Positions 52,503 to 60,959 of a stretch of 64,000 nucleotides of DNA are shown one piece after another (positions within the stretch are counted from its first letter, which is position 1; each line of letters starts with the position of its first letter). This DNA is from Aminobacter ciceronei. GTDB lineage: Bacteria; Pseudomonadota; Alphaproteobacteria; Rhizobiales; Rhizobiaceae. The position numbers and the translations under genes were made by a program. Location: positions 124,001 through 188,000 of the forward strand of contig NZ_JACJHY010000010.1 in assembly GCF_014138625.1 (NCBI RefSeq). The letters are read 5' to 3'. The notes below the pieces were generated by a model. That model did no database searches, was not told where the DNA came from, and saw nothing but the letters and a program-made list of their open reading frames with translations.

Positions 52503-53519
52503 TTAGGCCGCCGGGTTGGAATCGATGAGCTTCCACATGAACAGCGGATTGGTCATCGTCAGCTCGCCCATGAAGCCGATGTACTGAACAACGGCGTCCT
52601 GGTTGATCGGCGTGAGCGCCTTGCCGATCTTGTTGAAGTTGCGTTCCGGGTGGTAGCGGAGCCACAGGTTGGCGAGGTCCAGACCATAGGTCGTATTCGC
52701 CGGCATGTTGGAGCCGATGCCACCTTCCTGCACGATGTCGGCAACGCGGCCGGCGCCGTAGTATTTCAGCGCCGAGAAGCCGAGCTTCCCGAGCTTGGTT
52801 TCGTCGTTGATGCGCTGAATGGCGACGGTTGCAGCGTCGTAGGCCGCGTAATGCTCCGGCGACATGAGCAGCAGGTTTGCAGCCTTCTTGCCGCGCGACC
52901 GCTGGGTCATGATCGAGTTGAGCATGGGGCGCACGGTGTCCTTGTTCACCTGCGTTCCGATGGCCGGAAATGCAGTGTGCGCGTCGAACACCGAAGTACG
53001 CCAGGCCGGCTGGGTGCCGCGGTCGATGCCGGCATAGGTACCGGAATTGACGATGGTCGGCACCGCAAGCTGAAGGCCGCCGAGTTCCTTGCCGCCGAAG
53101 CGCGTACCGTTGCCATGGAGCGAGATGTCGGCCTCATCGATAAGCTCGCTTTCGGCGGCTTCGATGTGGCTTTCCAGGATGTCCATCAGCTGGTTTTCGC
53201 CTTCGTTGTTGAGGATGTCCTCATTCGGAAGGGTGACGGCCACGGCGACCATCTTGGGGGTGTACTCGGCATCGCTGAACAGCTCGGCAGGAACCGGGTT
53301 CAGGAAGTCGAAGCCGTTGTACCAGATCGCCGAGCCCGTCTTGTTGTAGAGCAGGCGTTCGCGGATCTTCGGGCCCGAGTATTCCTTGAAGTTCCCCCTG
53401 TCCTTGAGCAGATAGAGGGTGGCCGACGAGTTGGAGACAAGGTCCTGGTAGCCTTCGGAACGATCCTCCAGCGCCAGAGACAGGATCTCCTGGTTCTTTT
53501 CAACATTAGTGAGGGCCAA
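52503..53519 (-). CDS. Phage major capsid protein
   Basis: A 338-residue capsid protein. MALTNVEKNQEILSLALEDRSEGYQDLVSNSSATLYLLKDRGNFKEYSGPKIRERLLYN is the start typical of capsid proteins of Sinorhizobium- and Burkholderia-type podophages; TPKMVAVAVTLPNEDILNNEGENQLMDILESHIEAAESELIDEADISLHG is the central helix region, and the end reads GELTMTNPLFMWKLIDSNP. It lies after the scaffold gene, as expected. AGGAGG precedes the start. Confidence 0.9.
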   Translation of the reverse strand: MALTNVEKNQEILSLALEDRSEGYQDLVSNSSATLYLLKDRGNFKEYSGPKIRERLLYNKTGSAIWYNGFDFLNPVPAELFSDAEYTPKMVAVAVTLPNEDILNNEGENQLMDILESHIEAAESELIDEADISLHGNGTRFGGKELGGLQLAVPTIVNSGTYAGIDRGTQPAWRTSVFDAHTAFPAIGTQVNKDTVRPMLNSIMTQRSRGKKAANLLLMSPEHYAAYDAATVAIQRINDETKLGKLGFSALKYYGAGRVADIVQEGGIGSNMPANTTYGLDLANLWLRYHPERNFNKIGKALTPINQDAVVQYIGFMGELTMTNPLFMWKLIDSNPAA

Positions 53520-53541
53520 TTTGGCCTCCTATAGACGCGGG

Positions 53542-54642
53542 TTATCCGGCCTGCGCGACGGCGCGGGCGAGAGATTCCCTGATTGAGGTGGAGCGCTTCC
53601 GGGCATTCGGGTCTGAGCCGAGCGAGGGTGCGCCAGAGACGGATTTCGAACCTTTCCGGGTCTGAGCCTCAAGGTCTGCAGTAATGGCCGCCGGGGCGGC
53701 TGGGACCGGGGCAGATGGGGCGGGGTTGAGCCGGTCCGCCATCTTGTATGCCTCGGCCAAATCCTTGGTTTTGCCGCTCTCGATGAAGAACACGATGTCG
53801 TCGGCGAGTTCTTCAAAGCGGGGATTGTTTTTCGCGAACTCGTCGACCGATGCCTCGATCTTCGATTGATGCTGCTGCTGCATCGAGGTCGTGACGCCGC
53901 CGATCTGGTTCTTCAGGCCGGCGATTTCCTGCTGCAGCGCGCGGATGGTCGCGTCGTTCTGCGCCTGGGTCTGATCGGGCGTCTGGCCCATGACGGAAGC
54001 GGCGAGTTCACGCAGCGAAACGCCGGCATATTCGCAAACTGCCTGAATTCCCTGCATCGGATTGGTCAGCAGCGTCTTTTCGAGGTCGGTGTAGCGGGTC
54101 ATCGCGTCACGAATGGTCGTGCCGTTCTTCCTCGCGAGGTCGTCGAAATCCCTGATCTGGCCGAATGCCTCGGCATCCGCGCGATACTTCTCATGGCCCT
54201 GCTCGAGTTCGCGGATTGCCCGGTGCACCTCGGCCTTGATGGGCTCTGGCGCCGTTGCCCAGGCGGCTTTCGCATCCGCGGAGAAGCGGGCGGGCGCATC
54301 GATCTTGGACTGGGCCGGCTCGGCTGGCTTTTCGGCTATACGCGTCGCATCGGCAGGCTTTGCCTGTGTCGGCTTGTCGCCAGCGCCCTCGGATTTGGCC
54401 GTGTCGACCGGCTTTGCGACGGTTTCCGGCTTCGGTTCGGCCTTCGCGACTTTTTCGGCTGCTCGCTTCAGCGCCTCTCGCGCGGTCGGAGCCTTCTTCG
54501 GCTCCTGGCCATCGTCTTTGGCGGGCTTGGGCTCCGGCAGATTGGTCTGTGCCGGCGGCTGGGTCTGGCTGACCTGCGTTTCCGGGGCAACGGTCGAGGG
54601 CTCGGAGGGCGCAGCAGCGCCGCCATTCAATGCGTCGGTCAT
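53542..54642 (-). CDS. Phage capsid scaffolding protein
   Basis: A 366-residue protein. Residues 1-110 are Pro/Ala/Lys-rich and disordered, residues 110-300 are helical with a coiled coil (NDATIRALQQEIAGLKNQIGGVTTSMQQQHQSK), followed by FAKNNPRFEELADDIVFFIESGKTKDLAEAYKMADRLNPAP, the conserved C-terminal part of scaffolds next to this capsid type. The basic tail would contact the capsid inner face. It lies between portal and capsid genes. Confidence 0.82.
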   Translation of the reverse strand: MTDALNGGAAAPSEPSTVAPETQVSQTQPPAQTNLPEPKPAKDDGQEPKKAPTAREALKRAAEKVAKAEPKPETVAKPVDTAKSEGAGDKPTQAKPADATRIAEKPAEPAQSKIDAPARFSADAKAAWATAPEPIKAEVHRAIRELEQGHEKYRADAEAFGQIRDFDDLARKNGTTIRDAMTRYTDLEKTLLTNPMQGIQAVCEYAGVSLRELAASVMGQTPDQTQAQNDATIRALQQEIAGLKNQIGGVTTSMQQQHQSKIEASVDEFAKNNPRFEELADDIVFFIESGKTKDLAEAYKMADRLNPAPSAPVPAAPAAITADLEAQTRKGSKSVSGAPSLGSDPNARKRSTSIRESLARAVAQAG

Positions 54643-54675
54643 GGTTCTACCTGTCTGAGAGGTTGCGGTGGGTGG

Positions 54676-55002
54676 TTAGCGGGGCCGAACGCGCTCGCCC
54701 CGATCAAAGCGAGCCTTGGCCTTCTCAACGGTGGTTTTGATCGCTGCCCTGTCGGGTTTCGGGCGCTTCCGAGTGCGAAGCCTGGCGGGATCGTTGCCGA
54801 CCTCGATCATGCCGGCCGCTCGATAGGTGCTGAGCAGCTTGGACTTGCTGTCGTACATCTTGCCGTCCAGCATGCTCTGGACTGGCTCCATGGTGTCTTG
54901 CGCGATCATGGGACAAGCAAGCGTCGAGCGTTTCGGCCGGCGCGTCTCTTCCTTGCGGTAGACAGAGCGGCCGTCTTCCAGTTCGAACCACCGGTAAGCC
55001 AT
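54676..55002 (-). CDS. Phage structural-region hypothetical protein
   Basis: A 108-residue basic protein (MAYRWFELEDGRSVYRKEETRRPKRSTLACPMIAQDTMEPVQSMLDGKMYDSKSKLLSTYRAAGMIEVGND). The pattern MxPVQSMLDGKxYDSKSxLRxxYKxxGMxEVGND occurs in many phages between portal and scaffold genes; the function is unknown. The ATG at 55002 lies 2 bases after the stop of the small membrane protein; the upstream extension belongs to that gene's region. Confidence 0.7.
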   Translation of the reverse strand: MAYRWFELEDGRSVYRKEETRRPKRSTLACPMIAQDTMEPVQSMLDGKMYDSKSKLLSTYRAAGMIEVGNDPARLRTRKRPKPDRAAIKTTVEKAKARFDRGERVRPR

Positions 55003-55004
55003 GC

Positions 55005-55187
55005 TCAGCGCCCCTGAATGATGGCGAACAGCGCCCACAGCGCTGTGCCAAAAATGCAGGCGAAAAGCGCAGCGGTAAGCGCGATGTTCCGCGCGTGTCC
55101 ACCGCCATAGACAATGATGCCGGCAAGGAAGATTGCCGCGAAAAGGCACCCACTCAGCACAAAGCCGAGCCATTCAATACGGTTCAT
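55005..55187 (-). CDS. Small two-helix phage membrane protein
   Basis: A 60-residue protein with two membrane segments (WLGFVLSGCLFAAIFLAGIIVYGG and NIALTAALFACIFGTALWALFAII). Its start overlaps the portal stop (ATGA). A membrane protein inside the head operon is unusual; no family is recognised. Confidence 0.55.
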   Translation of the reverse strand: MNRIEWLGFVLSGCLFAAIFLAGIIVYGGGHARNIALTAALFACIFGTALWALFAIIQGR

Positions 55188-57400
55188 CCGATATGCCCTT
55201 CAATCATGGGCGCGATGCCCTTCTGTGCCTGCTGGGCGAGATGGAGGCGGAGCCGCGCAAGCTCGAGCTCGCCTTTTTGCATGTCTTGCGCGTGCTTCTG
55301 CGCATCGGCCGCCGCTCGCGCCTCGATCTCGCGGATTCGAATGTCGGCCTCTCGCTGCTTCAGCGCGGCATCGGCATTGATCCGGGCGATATCGGCTTCG
55401 GACTTGGCCACGGTCGCCTGAGCCTTGGCCTGTTCCACTGCAGCGCGGTCGGAATTGGCCTTGGCTTCGCTCTCGGCCTGCGCGGCCCTCGGGTCGGGCT
55501 GCGGTTGACCGGCAGACGCCTTCATCTTCTCGACGAACTCGTCAATGGACGCCTGCATCTGGCGGCCTGGCCTGAACGGCGCGATGGCAAATTTCAGGAT
55601 TTCGCCGGCAAAGGGGGCCGTCTCAGGCCTTGCGGCGACCATCTGGGACAACTGCGCGAGCGCGCCGCCAAGAGCAGTCAGAAACTCGGCTGTTCGCTTC
55701 TTTGCCGCGTCCTCGTCCGGTTGAATGGTGCTGTCTGTCTCGATGTCCAGCGTGAAAGGGCGAATGCGTTCGTCCCGTAGGAACTTCATCACCTTGTCGA
55801 TGGTAATGGTTTCTTCCAATCCCTGGACCTGCTGCGCGATCTGCTCGACCTGCTGCTGTGCCTGCTGGAATGAGGCTTGAGCTTGTTCTGGATTGGCCTG
55901 GGCCATCTGCTGAACCTGCGGATTCGCCTGTGCAGCCTTCAACGTGTCGACGACCTGCTTTGCCTGGGCTTCCAAAGCCTTGATCGCCTTCGATACCTCT
56001 GCGTCCGTCTCAAACTCCATCTGAGACATGTCCAACAGGGTCTTGGCCTGGAAGTTCTCCGCCTGAATTTCGGCAACGATGCGCGCAGTGTCGCGAGCGA
56101 TACGCACCAACTCCGCCTGGCGGTCCCGAATGCGAACCGAACCATACTGCGACTTCAGCGTCTGGGCCCCAAGCGTCTCATTGGGGTTGGTTGCACCCCG
56201 CATGACGTCCGACAGGCCGCTGATCTGGTAGATGTCCTCAATCAGCTGCTTTCGCAGGGCGATAAGCTGGGTCAGGGTCGTAGCGACCATGTCCAGCGGC
56301 AGCCACACGATGGTGTCTTTCGCCGAGCCAGTTACGGCCCAATTGGAAACCGGAACGAGCACCTTGCGATCATCGACCGACTTGATTGCGGCTTCGATCG
56401 CATCGCTGAGCTCGCCGGCGCCGGATGGATAGAAACCACGCACCTTCAGCGCTTGGGTCAGCGCGGAAATGCGGTTGGTGAGTTCGTTTACCTCCTCGGC
56501 CTGATCCTTGTAGAACAGGAAGTCAGGCACCGGGATCAGGCTGTTCGGCTCTACCGTGCCATATGCAGGCTGCGGGCACGGGAAGAAGCCTTCCAGCGAC
56601 AGGTGCGGCTTGTCCTCGTCGAGCACAACGTCGACGCCGGGCGTGACCCACACGACCTTGTTTTCGGTCTTGGACCAGATCTCCCAGACACCGGCCTTGA
56701 GCTTACCGTCGGTCTTGTTCTTGTCGTCCTTTTGCTTGGCGAAGATTGCCCCGGCATATGCATTGCCTGACGTCTTCTGGAAACGCTGGCGCATTTCCTT
56801 CCGCGTCATCCATGCGCGCCCGGCTACCCAGCCGACTTCTATCCATCCGCGGCCCGGCTCGTGCGCGAAGTCACGGCGGTTCTTGTGCTCGATGCAGACG
56901 CGTTCGATAAGCCCGCTGTCCTTGCTCTTGGCCTCATACCTGACCCAGATGCAGCCGCGGGCATTGATTGCCAGGTCATCGCGGACACGCCGCATGACGC
57001 CGTCAATGTCCTCACTGTCGAAGGTTACAGCAGTCGAACGCTCCAGCAGTTCGGACGCGGCGCGCGGAATCGGCTTGGTGTTGTTGAACCTGGTCGCGAC
57101 CACCGGGATAGGCGGTCGGGCATACATGGACGGCTTCAGAACCTCGATGTTTGCCCAGAAGATCTGGAATTCGCGGCTCCTGCTGACGCTCGCCAGACGG
57201 GCAAGGTTTGCATACTGCTTCTCGATGTTCGCGCAGCGCGTTTGATAGTCCTCATACCCAGCTTTTTCATAACTGGTGATCAGGCTGAGCCATGCCTTTG
57301 AGGACTTCGGCTTGCGTGCCGGCTCGGCGTCTGCCTGCGCCACGTCGAGTTCGTCGTCGGGATCGATCACGGGGCAACCTTCATATTCTGATCCTTCCAC
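55184..57400 (-). CDS. Phage portal protein
   Basis: A 738-residue portal protein through which DNA is packaged and ejected. SKAWLSLITSYEKAGYEDYQTRCANIEKQYANLA near residues 34-67 and IFWANIEVLKPSMYARPPIPVVATRF near 80-105 are typical of podovirus-type portals. FLFYKDQAEEVNELTNRISALTQALKVRGFYP lies near the centre. The C-terminal 250 residues are Gln/Ala-rich and coiled-coil-like (EAKANSDRAAVEQAKAQATVAKSEADIARINADAALKQREADIRIREIEARA), fitting a long barrel domain. It overlaps the terminase gene by 20 bases. Confidence 0.88.
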   Translation of the reverse strand: MEGSEYEGCPVIDPDDELDVAQADAEPARKPKSSKAWLSLITSYEKAGYEDYQTRCANIEKQYANLARLASVSRSREFQIFWANIEVLKPSMYARPPIPVVATRFNNTKPIPRAASELLERSTAVTFDSEDIDGVMRRVRDDLAINARGCIWVRYEAKSKDSGLIERVCIEHKNRRDFAHEPGRGWIEVGWVAGRAWMTRKEMRQRFQKTSGNAYAGAIFAKQKDDKNKTDGKLKAGVWEIWSKTENKVVWVTPGVDVVLDEDKPHLSLEGFFPCPQPAYGTVEPNSLIPVPDFLFYKDQAEEVNELTNRISALTQALKVRGFYPSGAGELSDAIEAAIKSVDDRKVLVPVSNWAVTGSAKDTIVWLPLDMVATTLTQLIALRKQLIEDIYQISGLSDVMRGATNPNETLGAQTLKSQYGSVRIRDRQAELVRIARDTARIVAEIQAENFQAKTLLDMSQMEFETDAEVSKAIKALEAQAKQVVDTLKAAQANPQVQQMAQANPEQAQASFQQAQQQVEQIAQQVQGLEETITIDKVMKFLRDERIRPFTLDIETDSTIQPDEDAAKKRTAEFLTALGGALAQLSQMVAARPETAPFAGEILKFAIAPFRPGRQMQASIDEFVEKMKASAGQPQPDPRAAQAESEAKANSDRAAVEQAKAQATVAKSEADIARINADAALKQREADIRIREIEARAAADAQKHAQDMQKGELELARLRLHLAQQAQKGIAPMIEGHIG

Positions 57401-58886
57401 CGGTCGCGGGCTCAGGAGGGCCGGGCAACTGCACCATGCCGGGTTTCGGCGGCGCTACTTGCTCGAGCGGCTTCTTGAACCATGGGCGGGACATGCAGCC
57501 GTAGCGAACCATGTCGGCCGCGTGGTCTTCCTGCGATGTGTCGAGGTCTTCCGGGTTCGTCTGATCGTGCTGAAGCGCCGGCAGCGTTCGTATCGTGTGC
57601 GTGCAGGTGCTGAAGAAGAACAGCAGTGCGCGTCCGTCTTCGTCTCCGGTCAGGCGGCTGCGAAGCTGGTCCCAGCCGCCCATAGCACCACGGCCTGGCG
57701 TTCGTTTGTTGTCCGCCCTTGTAAACGTGGCCCCTTCGCCGTTCTCGCCTTTGGCCATGCGCTCGGCGATCGATGGCCCGCCATCCTGATTGAACGCCGC
57801 CGGGTCAAGAACGCCGTAAGTGATGGAATCGCCATAGTCCCGAAACCTGACACCCGCGCCGACCGCTTCGGCATGGAGCTTCAAACCGGTGTCCGGAATG
57901 AACTTGCCTTGAGCGTCCCTCTTCACCCCGTACCATTCGCGGTACATCACCAGCGCGCCACGCGGGATCACCACGCCGGGGCCGGCAATAGTGTCTTCCG
58001 AGGCAACCGCGAACCAGCCGAAGGCAAAAGGCTTGGCGCTGCCCCAGTCACCGGCCCGGAACCTGATCCAGTGTTCTGGGATCGCAAATGGCCGAATGAC
58101 ATGGCGCTCTCGGCGGAAGTTGTCGAAGTAAGCGCCCTCGACGATGTCCCAATCGCCATGACGCATTGCCCGGACGAGGCTTTCCGACCCCAGGCCGTGA
58201 AGACGATCCTCATATTCAGGATCGTTGTCGTTCATCGCCGGGTTGTCTTCGAGCTTCGCCGGGATGTACTGGCGCAGCATGCCGCCCTCGGTCTTGGGCG
58301 TCCTGTAGACCTTATATGCGGCCGCACCGTCGATGAACGTGCTCTTGACGAACTGATGCCCGATGCCCCCGGGGTTGCCGCTGCACAGGATGCGCGGGAA
58401 GCGACCTTTGTACTTCTCAGGCACCTCGATACCGACCATGCGCACCCGGCCACGGAGGTACCGGTAAATCTTGTCCGTGAAGTGCGTCAGCTCATCGATC
58501 AACAGGACGTGGATTTCGGCGCCCTGGTATTTGAAGCGGTCCTTCTCGTCTTTGCAGTGGCAGAGATAAATCTTGCTGCCATTCCAGAACCTGATTTCGT
58601 CCTCAACGATGGTGACGAAGCCACAGGCCACCCAGCCGGCGAGCAGCGCCCGAAAGCCGTTCGGGCCTTCCATATGGTTCTTGACCAGATCCCCGCCGAT
58701 GCGGCGGAACAGATAGACCTGTAGGCCTGGTATCTCCGTGCACCAGGTGATTGCCGCCGACCGTATCAGGTGGCTCTTGCCGCCTCCTGCCGCGCCGCCG
58801 AAGAAGGTTTCCGTTGCCTCGGTGTTGAATGCCACGCCCTGCTTGGGATGCAGGACGAGATCAAGAGTTGCCGCTGACTGAGACAT
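57381..58886 (-). CDS. Phage terminase large subunit
   Basis: A 501-residue packaging motor. Walker A GGAAGGGKS is at residues 30-38 and Walker B with the catalytic E, VLLIDE, at 127-132; LCSGNPGG near 190 is the coupling motif. The C-terminal nuclease begins near FRAGDWGSAKPFAFGWFA (first metal Asp) and includes YGVLDPAAFNQDGGPSIAERM. The sequence WxxY...RRIGGDLVKNHMEGPNGF is typical of terminases that partner this capsid type. It overlaps the small subunit gene by 26 bases. Confidence 0.93.
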   Translation of the reverse strand: MSQSAATLDLVLHPKQGVAFNTEATETFFGGAAGGGKSHLIRSAAITWCTEIPGLQVYLFRRIGGDLVKNHMEGPNGFRALLAGWVACGFVTIVEDEIRFWNGSKIYLCHCKDEKDRFKYQGAEIHVLLIDELTHFTDKIYRYLRGRVRMVGIEVPEKYKGRFPRILCSGNPGGIGHQFVKSTFIDGAAAYKVYRTPKTEGGMLRQYIPAKLEDNPAMNDNDPEYEDRLHGLGSESLVRAMRHGDWDIVEGAYFDNFRRERHVIRPFAIPEHWIRFRAGDWGSAKPFAFGWFAVASEDTIAGPGVVIPRGALVMYREWYGVKRDAQGKFIPDTGLKLHAEAVGAGVRFRDYGDSITYGVLDPAAFNQDGGPSIAERMAKGENGEGATFTRADNKRTPGRGAMGGWDQLRSRLTGDEDGRALLFFFSTCTHTIRTLPALQHDQTNPEDLDTSQEDHAADMVRYGCMSRPWFKKPLEQVAPPKPGMVQLPGPPEPATGGRIRI

Positions 58887-59322
58887 TGAGCACCGGAACC
58901 AACGGCGCGCCGTCCTTGCCGGTCAGTTCGGATTTGTCAGCCAGACCCAGCTCGCGGGCGATGATGTTCGCATTCAGAAGCTCAGCCGCAGCCCCCTCAA
59001 ACTTCTGGGTGCGAATGATGTCGTCTACCTGCGCGGTGATGCCAACAAAACCTTCCCGCTCTCGGTAGAGGTCCCATGCTTGGCGCGAGATATCGAGGAA
59101 GATGCACAGGCCCGAAATCGTCATGGCCCGCATCTTGGCTATCCTCTCGACCTTCACGTCGCCCTGATAGGCGAAGGGCCGTGCCTCATATAGCGGGTTT
59201 GCTTCGACCCAATCGAAGTACTCGGTGCACGCTTCCCACAGTGCATCTGCGGTGGCGAAGATCGGGGCGCGGCCGTGGGAGCTGCGAACCTTCCAGAACT
59301 GGTTACCTGATGGTGCGGGCAT
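58861..59322 (-). CDS. Phage terminase small subunit
   Basis: A 153-residue DNA-recognition subunit. The pattern WKVRSSHGRAPIFATADALWEACTEYFDWVEANPLYEARPFAYQGDVKVERIAKMRAMTISGLCIFLDISRQAWDLYRER holds a helix-turn-helix-like DNA-binding region and matches small terminases of this phage group. The late part NANIIARELGLADKSELTGKDG is also typical. GAGGAA lies 7 bases before the start. It is divergent from the toxin-antitoxin operon. Confidence 0.87.
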   Translation of the reverse strand: MPAPSGNQFWKVRSSHGRAPIFATADALWEACTEYFDWVEANPLYEARPFAYQGDVKVERIAKMRAMTISGLCIFLDISRQAWDLYREREGFVGITAQVDDIIRTQKFEGAAAELLNANIIARELGLADKSELTGKDGAPLVPVLNVSVSGNS

Positions 59323-59403
59323 ATGTGTTCCTCTCGCCGGTTTGAGCGGTCGATTGGCGCGGCAGTTGCATTGCGAGTGGACGGTCTTGATATGGCCTCA
59401 TGC

Positions 59404-59461
59404 TGTGAACTATTTTTCACACCCTGTTGACAAACCGGGCAACTGTGAATTATAGTTCACA
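59404..59461 (+). promoter_or_regulatory. Promoter and two operators of the toxin-antitoxin pair
   Basis: Two 18-base near-palindromes, TGTGAACTATTTTTCACA (59404-59421) and TGTGAATTATAGTTCACA (59444-59461), frame a promoter. The -35 is TTGACA (59427-59432) and the -10 TATAGT (59451-59456), 18 bases apart; the second operator covers the -10. Transcription would begin near 59463, the A of the toxin start codon, so a leaderless mRNA is likely. The operators are probably bound by the antitoxin. Confidence 0.75.
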
Positions 59462-59462
59462 C

Positions 59463-59753
59463 ATGATCGAAGTTCGCCAAACACCAGAATTCAAAGAATG
59501 GCTCGACGGCCTGAAGGATCAGCGCGCACAGGAGCGCATCGCTATCCGGATCGTTCGGCTGCAGTCGGGCCTGATCGGCGATGCCAAGTACTTCGACGGC
59601 ATTGGCGAGCTTCGTATTGACTACGGCCCCGGCTACCGCGTCTATTTCGTGAAGCGGGGCAATGAGGTGGTGATCTTGTTGTGCGGTGGCGACAAGTCGA
59701 AGCAGAGCAAGGACATCAAGCGGGCGATCCGCATGTCACAGGAGGTCAAATGA
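59463..59753 (+). CDS. RelE/HigB-type toxin (addiction module killer protein)
   Basis: A 96-residue toxin of the RelE/ParE superfamily, Gp49-like group (TIGR02683 type). MIEVRQTPEFKEWLDGLKDQRAQERIAIRIVRLQSGLIGDAKYFDGIGELRIDYGPGYRVYFVKRGNEVVILLCGGDKSKQSKDIKRA shows the full pattern, including G-x-x-E-L-R-I-x-x-G-P-G-Y-R-V-Y. Such toxins usually cut mRNA at the ribosome. The toxin gene comes first and its stop overlaps the antitoxin start by ATGA. The chosen ATG is at 59463, directly after the promoter. Confidence 0.9.
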   Translation: MIEVRQTPEFKEWLDGLKDQRAQERIAIRIVRLQSGLIGDAKYFDGIGELRIDYGPGYRVYFVKRGNEVVILLCGGDKSKQSKDIKRAIRMSQEVK

Positions 59754-60052
59754 CCATAGAAACCGTACCCTTTGACGCAGCGGCCTATCTGGCAAGCCCC
59801 GAGGCGCAAGCGGAACTTATCGCTGACGCTCTACACACCGGAGACGCCGCCTATATCGCGAACGCTATCGGTGTTGTCGCTCGTGCCCGAGGTATGAGCC
59901 AGATTGCCAGAGACGCAGGCGTAACCCGCGAAGCCCTCTACAAGGCGCTCAGCCCTACCGGCGACCCTCGACTGTCAACCTTCCTGGGCGTGATGAAAGC
60001 GCTCAACATGGAAGTCACGGCGAAGCCGGTTGAGGACGCGCTGGCCGAATAA
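59750..60052 (+). CDS. HigA-type antitoxin (addiction module antidote protein)
   Basis: A 100-residue helix-turn-helix protein of the TIGR02684 antidote group. YIANAIGVVARARGMSQIARDAGVTREALYKALSPTGDPRLSTFLGVMKALNMEVTAKP contains the HTH (SQIARDAGVTREALYKAL) and the family's GDPRLSTFLGVMKAL. It should neutralise the toxin and repress the promoter through the two upstream palindromes. GGAGG lies 6 bases before the ATG. Confidence 0.9.
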   Translation: MTIETVPFDAAAYLASPEAQAELIADALHTGDAAYIANAIGVVARARGMSQIARDAGVTREALYKALSPTGDPRLSTFLGVMKALNMEVTAKPVEDALAE

Positions 60053-60287
60053 GTCTGCTGGCTTACCGCGTTCTGCGGAATTCCGCGGAAACCCGAAGGA
60101 AACCCGCCGCATAAGCAATGCACGTGCAATGCATGTGCATTGCCGTGGCATAGCTGTAGCAATGCTAGCCCTGCCCTCTGAAAACAGAAAACCCGCCTGT
60201 GGGGCGGGTCTTTGGATGCAGTTCTGCAAACTAGGCAGAACATAAGGGGTTTCGTTACATGTGTCAACGCAACGTTCCCGCGCGATA
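60053..60287. other. Palindrome-rich gap downstream of the antitoxin gene
   Basis: A 235-base convergent gap. It holds a perfect 12-bp palindrome GCGGAATTCCGC (60075-60086), an inverted repeat GCAATGCACGTGC/GCATGTGCATTGC (60115-60127 and 60131-60143, one mismatch) and the terminator at 60191-60209. No gene is seen. Confidence 0.6.
60187..60212. terminator. Bidirectional terminator between the antitoxin and the early operon
   Basis: ACCCGCC (60191-60197) and GGCGGGT (60203-60209) form a 7-bp stem with a 5-base loop. A TTTT run follows on the minus strand and a short CTTT on the plus strand, so it can end both the early operon and the toxin-antitoxin transcript. Confidence 0.75.
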
Positions 60288-60959
60288 TCACATGAAATCG
60301 AAGTGCCTTGCGCACAATCGCAGATAATGCTGCAATATAATCGACATTTCTCGTTCTTGGACGCCGTATTTTTGCGCAATCTCGGCAGCCGTGTGTCCAT
60401 TCACACAGTAGTCAATGAGCTGCGCTGATGGCGCTAAACCGAGCACACCCCGAAACCCGGTGAGTCTGTCTAGAGCGGCAACCCGGCCGTCGCCTATGCC
60501 GGCGGCGTATCCCGACCTGGTGCCCCGCAGGAAGTTCGCCGAGCTTGCTATTGTCATCCCTGCCCGCTCCCAGAGGGTTGCGAGATGTGAACCGGCATGG
60601 AAAAGGGCGTCCTGCTTGTTTCGCCCATATCGCCATTCGAACGATCCGGGCCGGCAGCGGAACAACTGACGTTCGGCACGATCCGCCGAAATCTTTACGT
60701 TGACCTGCGTGACCCTTGCCCCGTCCTTGCCGCCGTCCTCATCCTGGAGCTTGGCGATACGCCGCCGTTGTGGCGCTGTCTCAGACACAACCCGTTCGCG
60801 TTGTTCGGCACGCTCCCACACCGCGCTAACCCGTGTGTCCTCCACGGGCGCGCTAGTCGCGGCTTCCGAACGGCTTTTCCGGCGCCGGCGGGCCTCAGCA
60901 AGGTTGATGCGCTTGCCGCCGTCTACCCGTACCGATGGGAGAACCTTCTTGCCCTTCAA
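60288..60959 (-). CDS. Phage early-region protein with a C-terminal helix-turn-helix-like domain
   Basis: A 223-residue basic protein. Residues 1-85 are charged and probably disordered (MKGKKVLPSVRVDGGKRINLAEARRRRKSRS). The C-terminal half, AGSHLATLWERAGMTIASSANFLRGTRSG...LDRLTGFRGVLGLAPSAQLIDYCVNGHTAAEIAQKYGVQEREMSIILQHYLRLCARHFDFM, contains an HTH-like AAEIAQKYGVQEREMSIIL and resembles the DUF6456-type regulators of alphaproteobacteria. It is the last gene of the coupled early operon and may regulate late transcription; this is inference. Confidence 0.55.
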   Translation of the reverse strand: MKGKKVLPSVRVDGGKRINLAEARRRRKSRSEAATSAPVEDTRVSAVWERAEQRERVVSETAPQRRRIAKLQDEDGGKDGARVTQVNVKISADRAERQLFRCRPGSFEWRYGRNKQDALFHAGSHLATLWERAGMTIASSANFLRGTRSGYAAGIGDGRVAALDRLTGFRGVLGLAPSAQLIDYCVNGHTAAEIAQKYGVQEREMSIILQHYLRLCARHFDFM

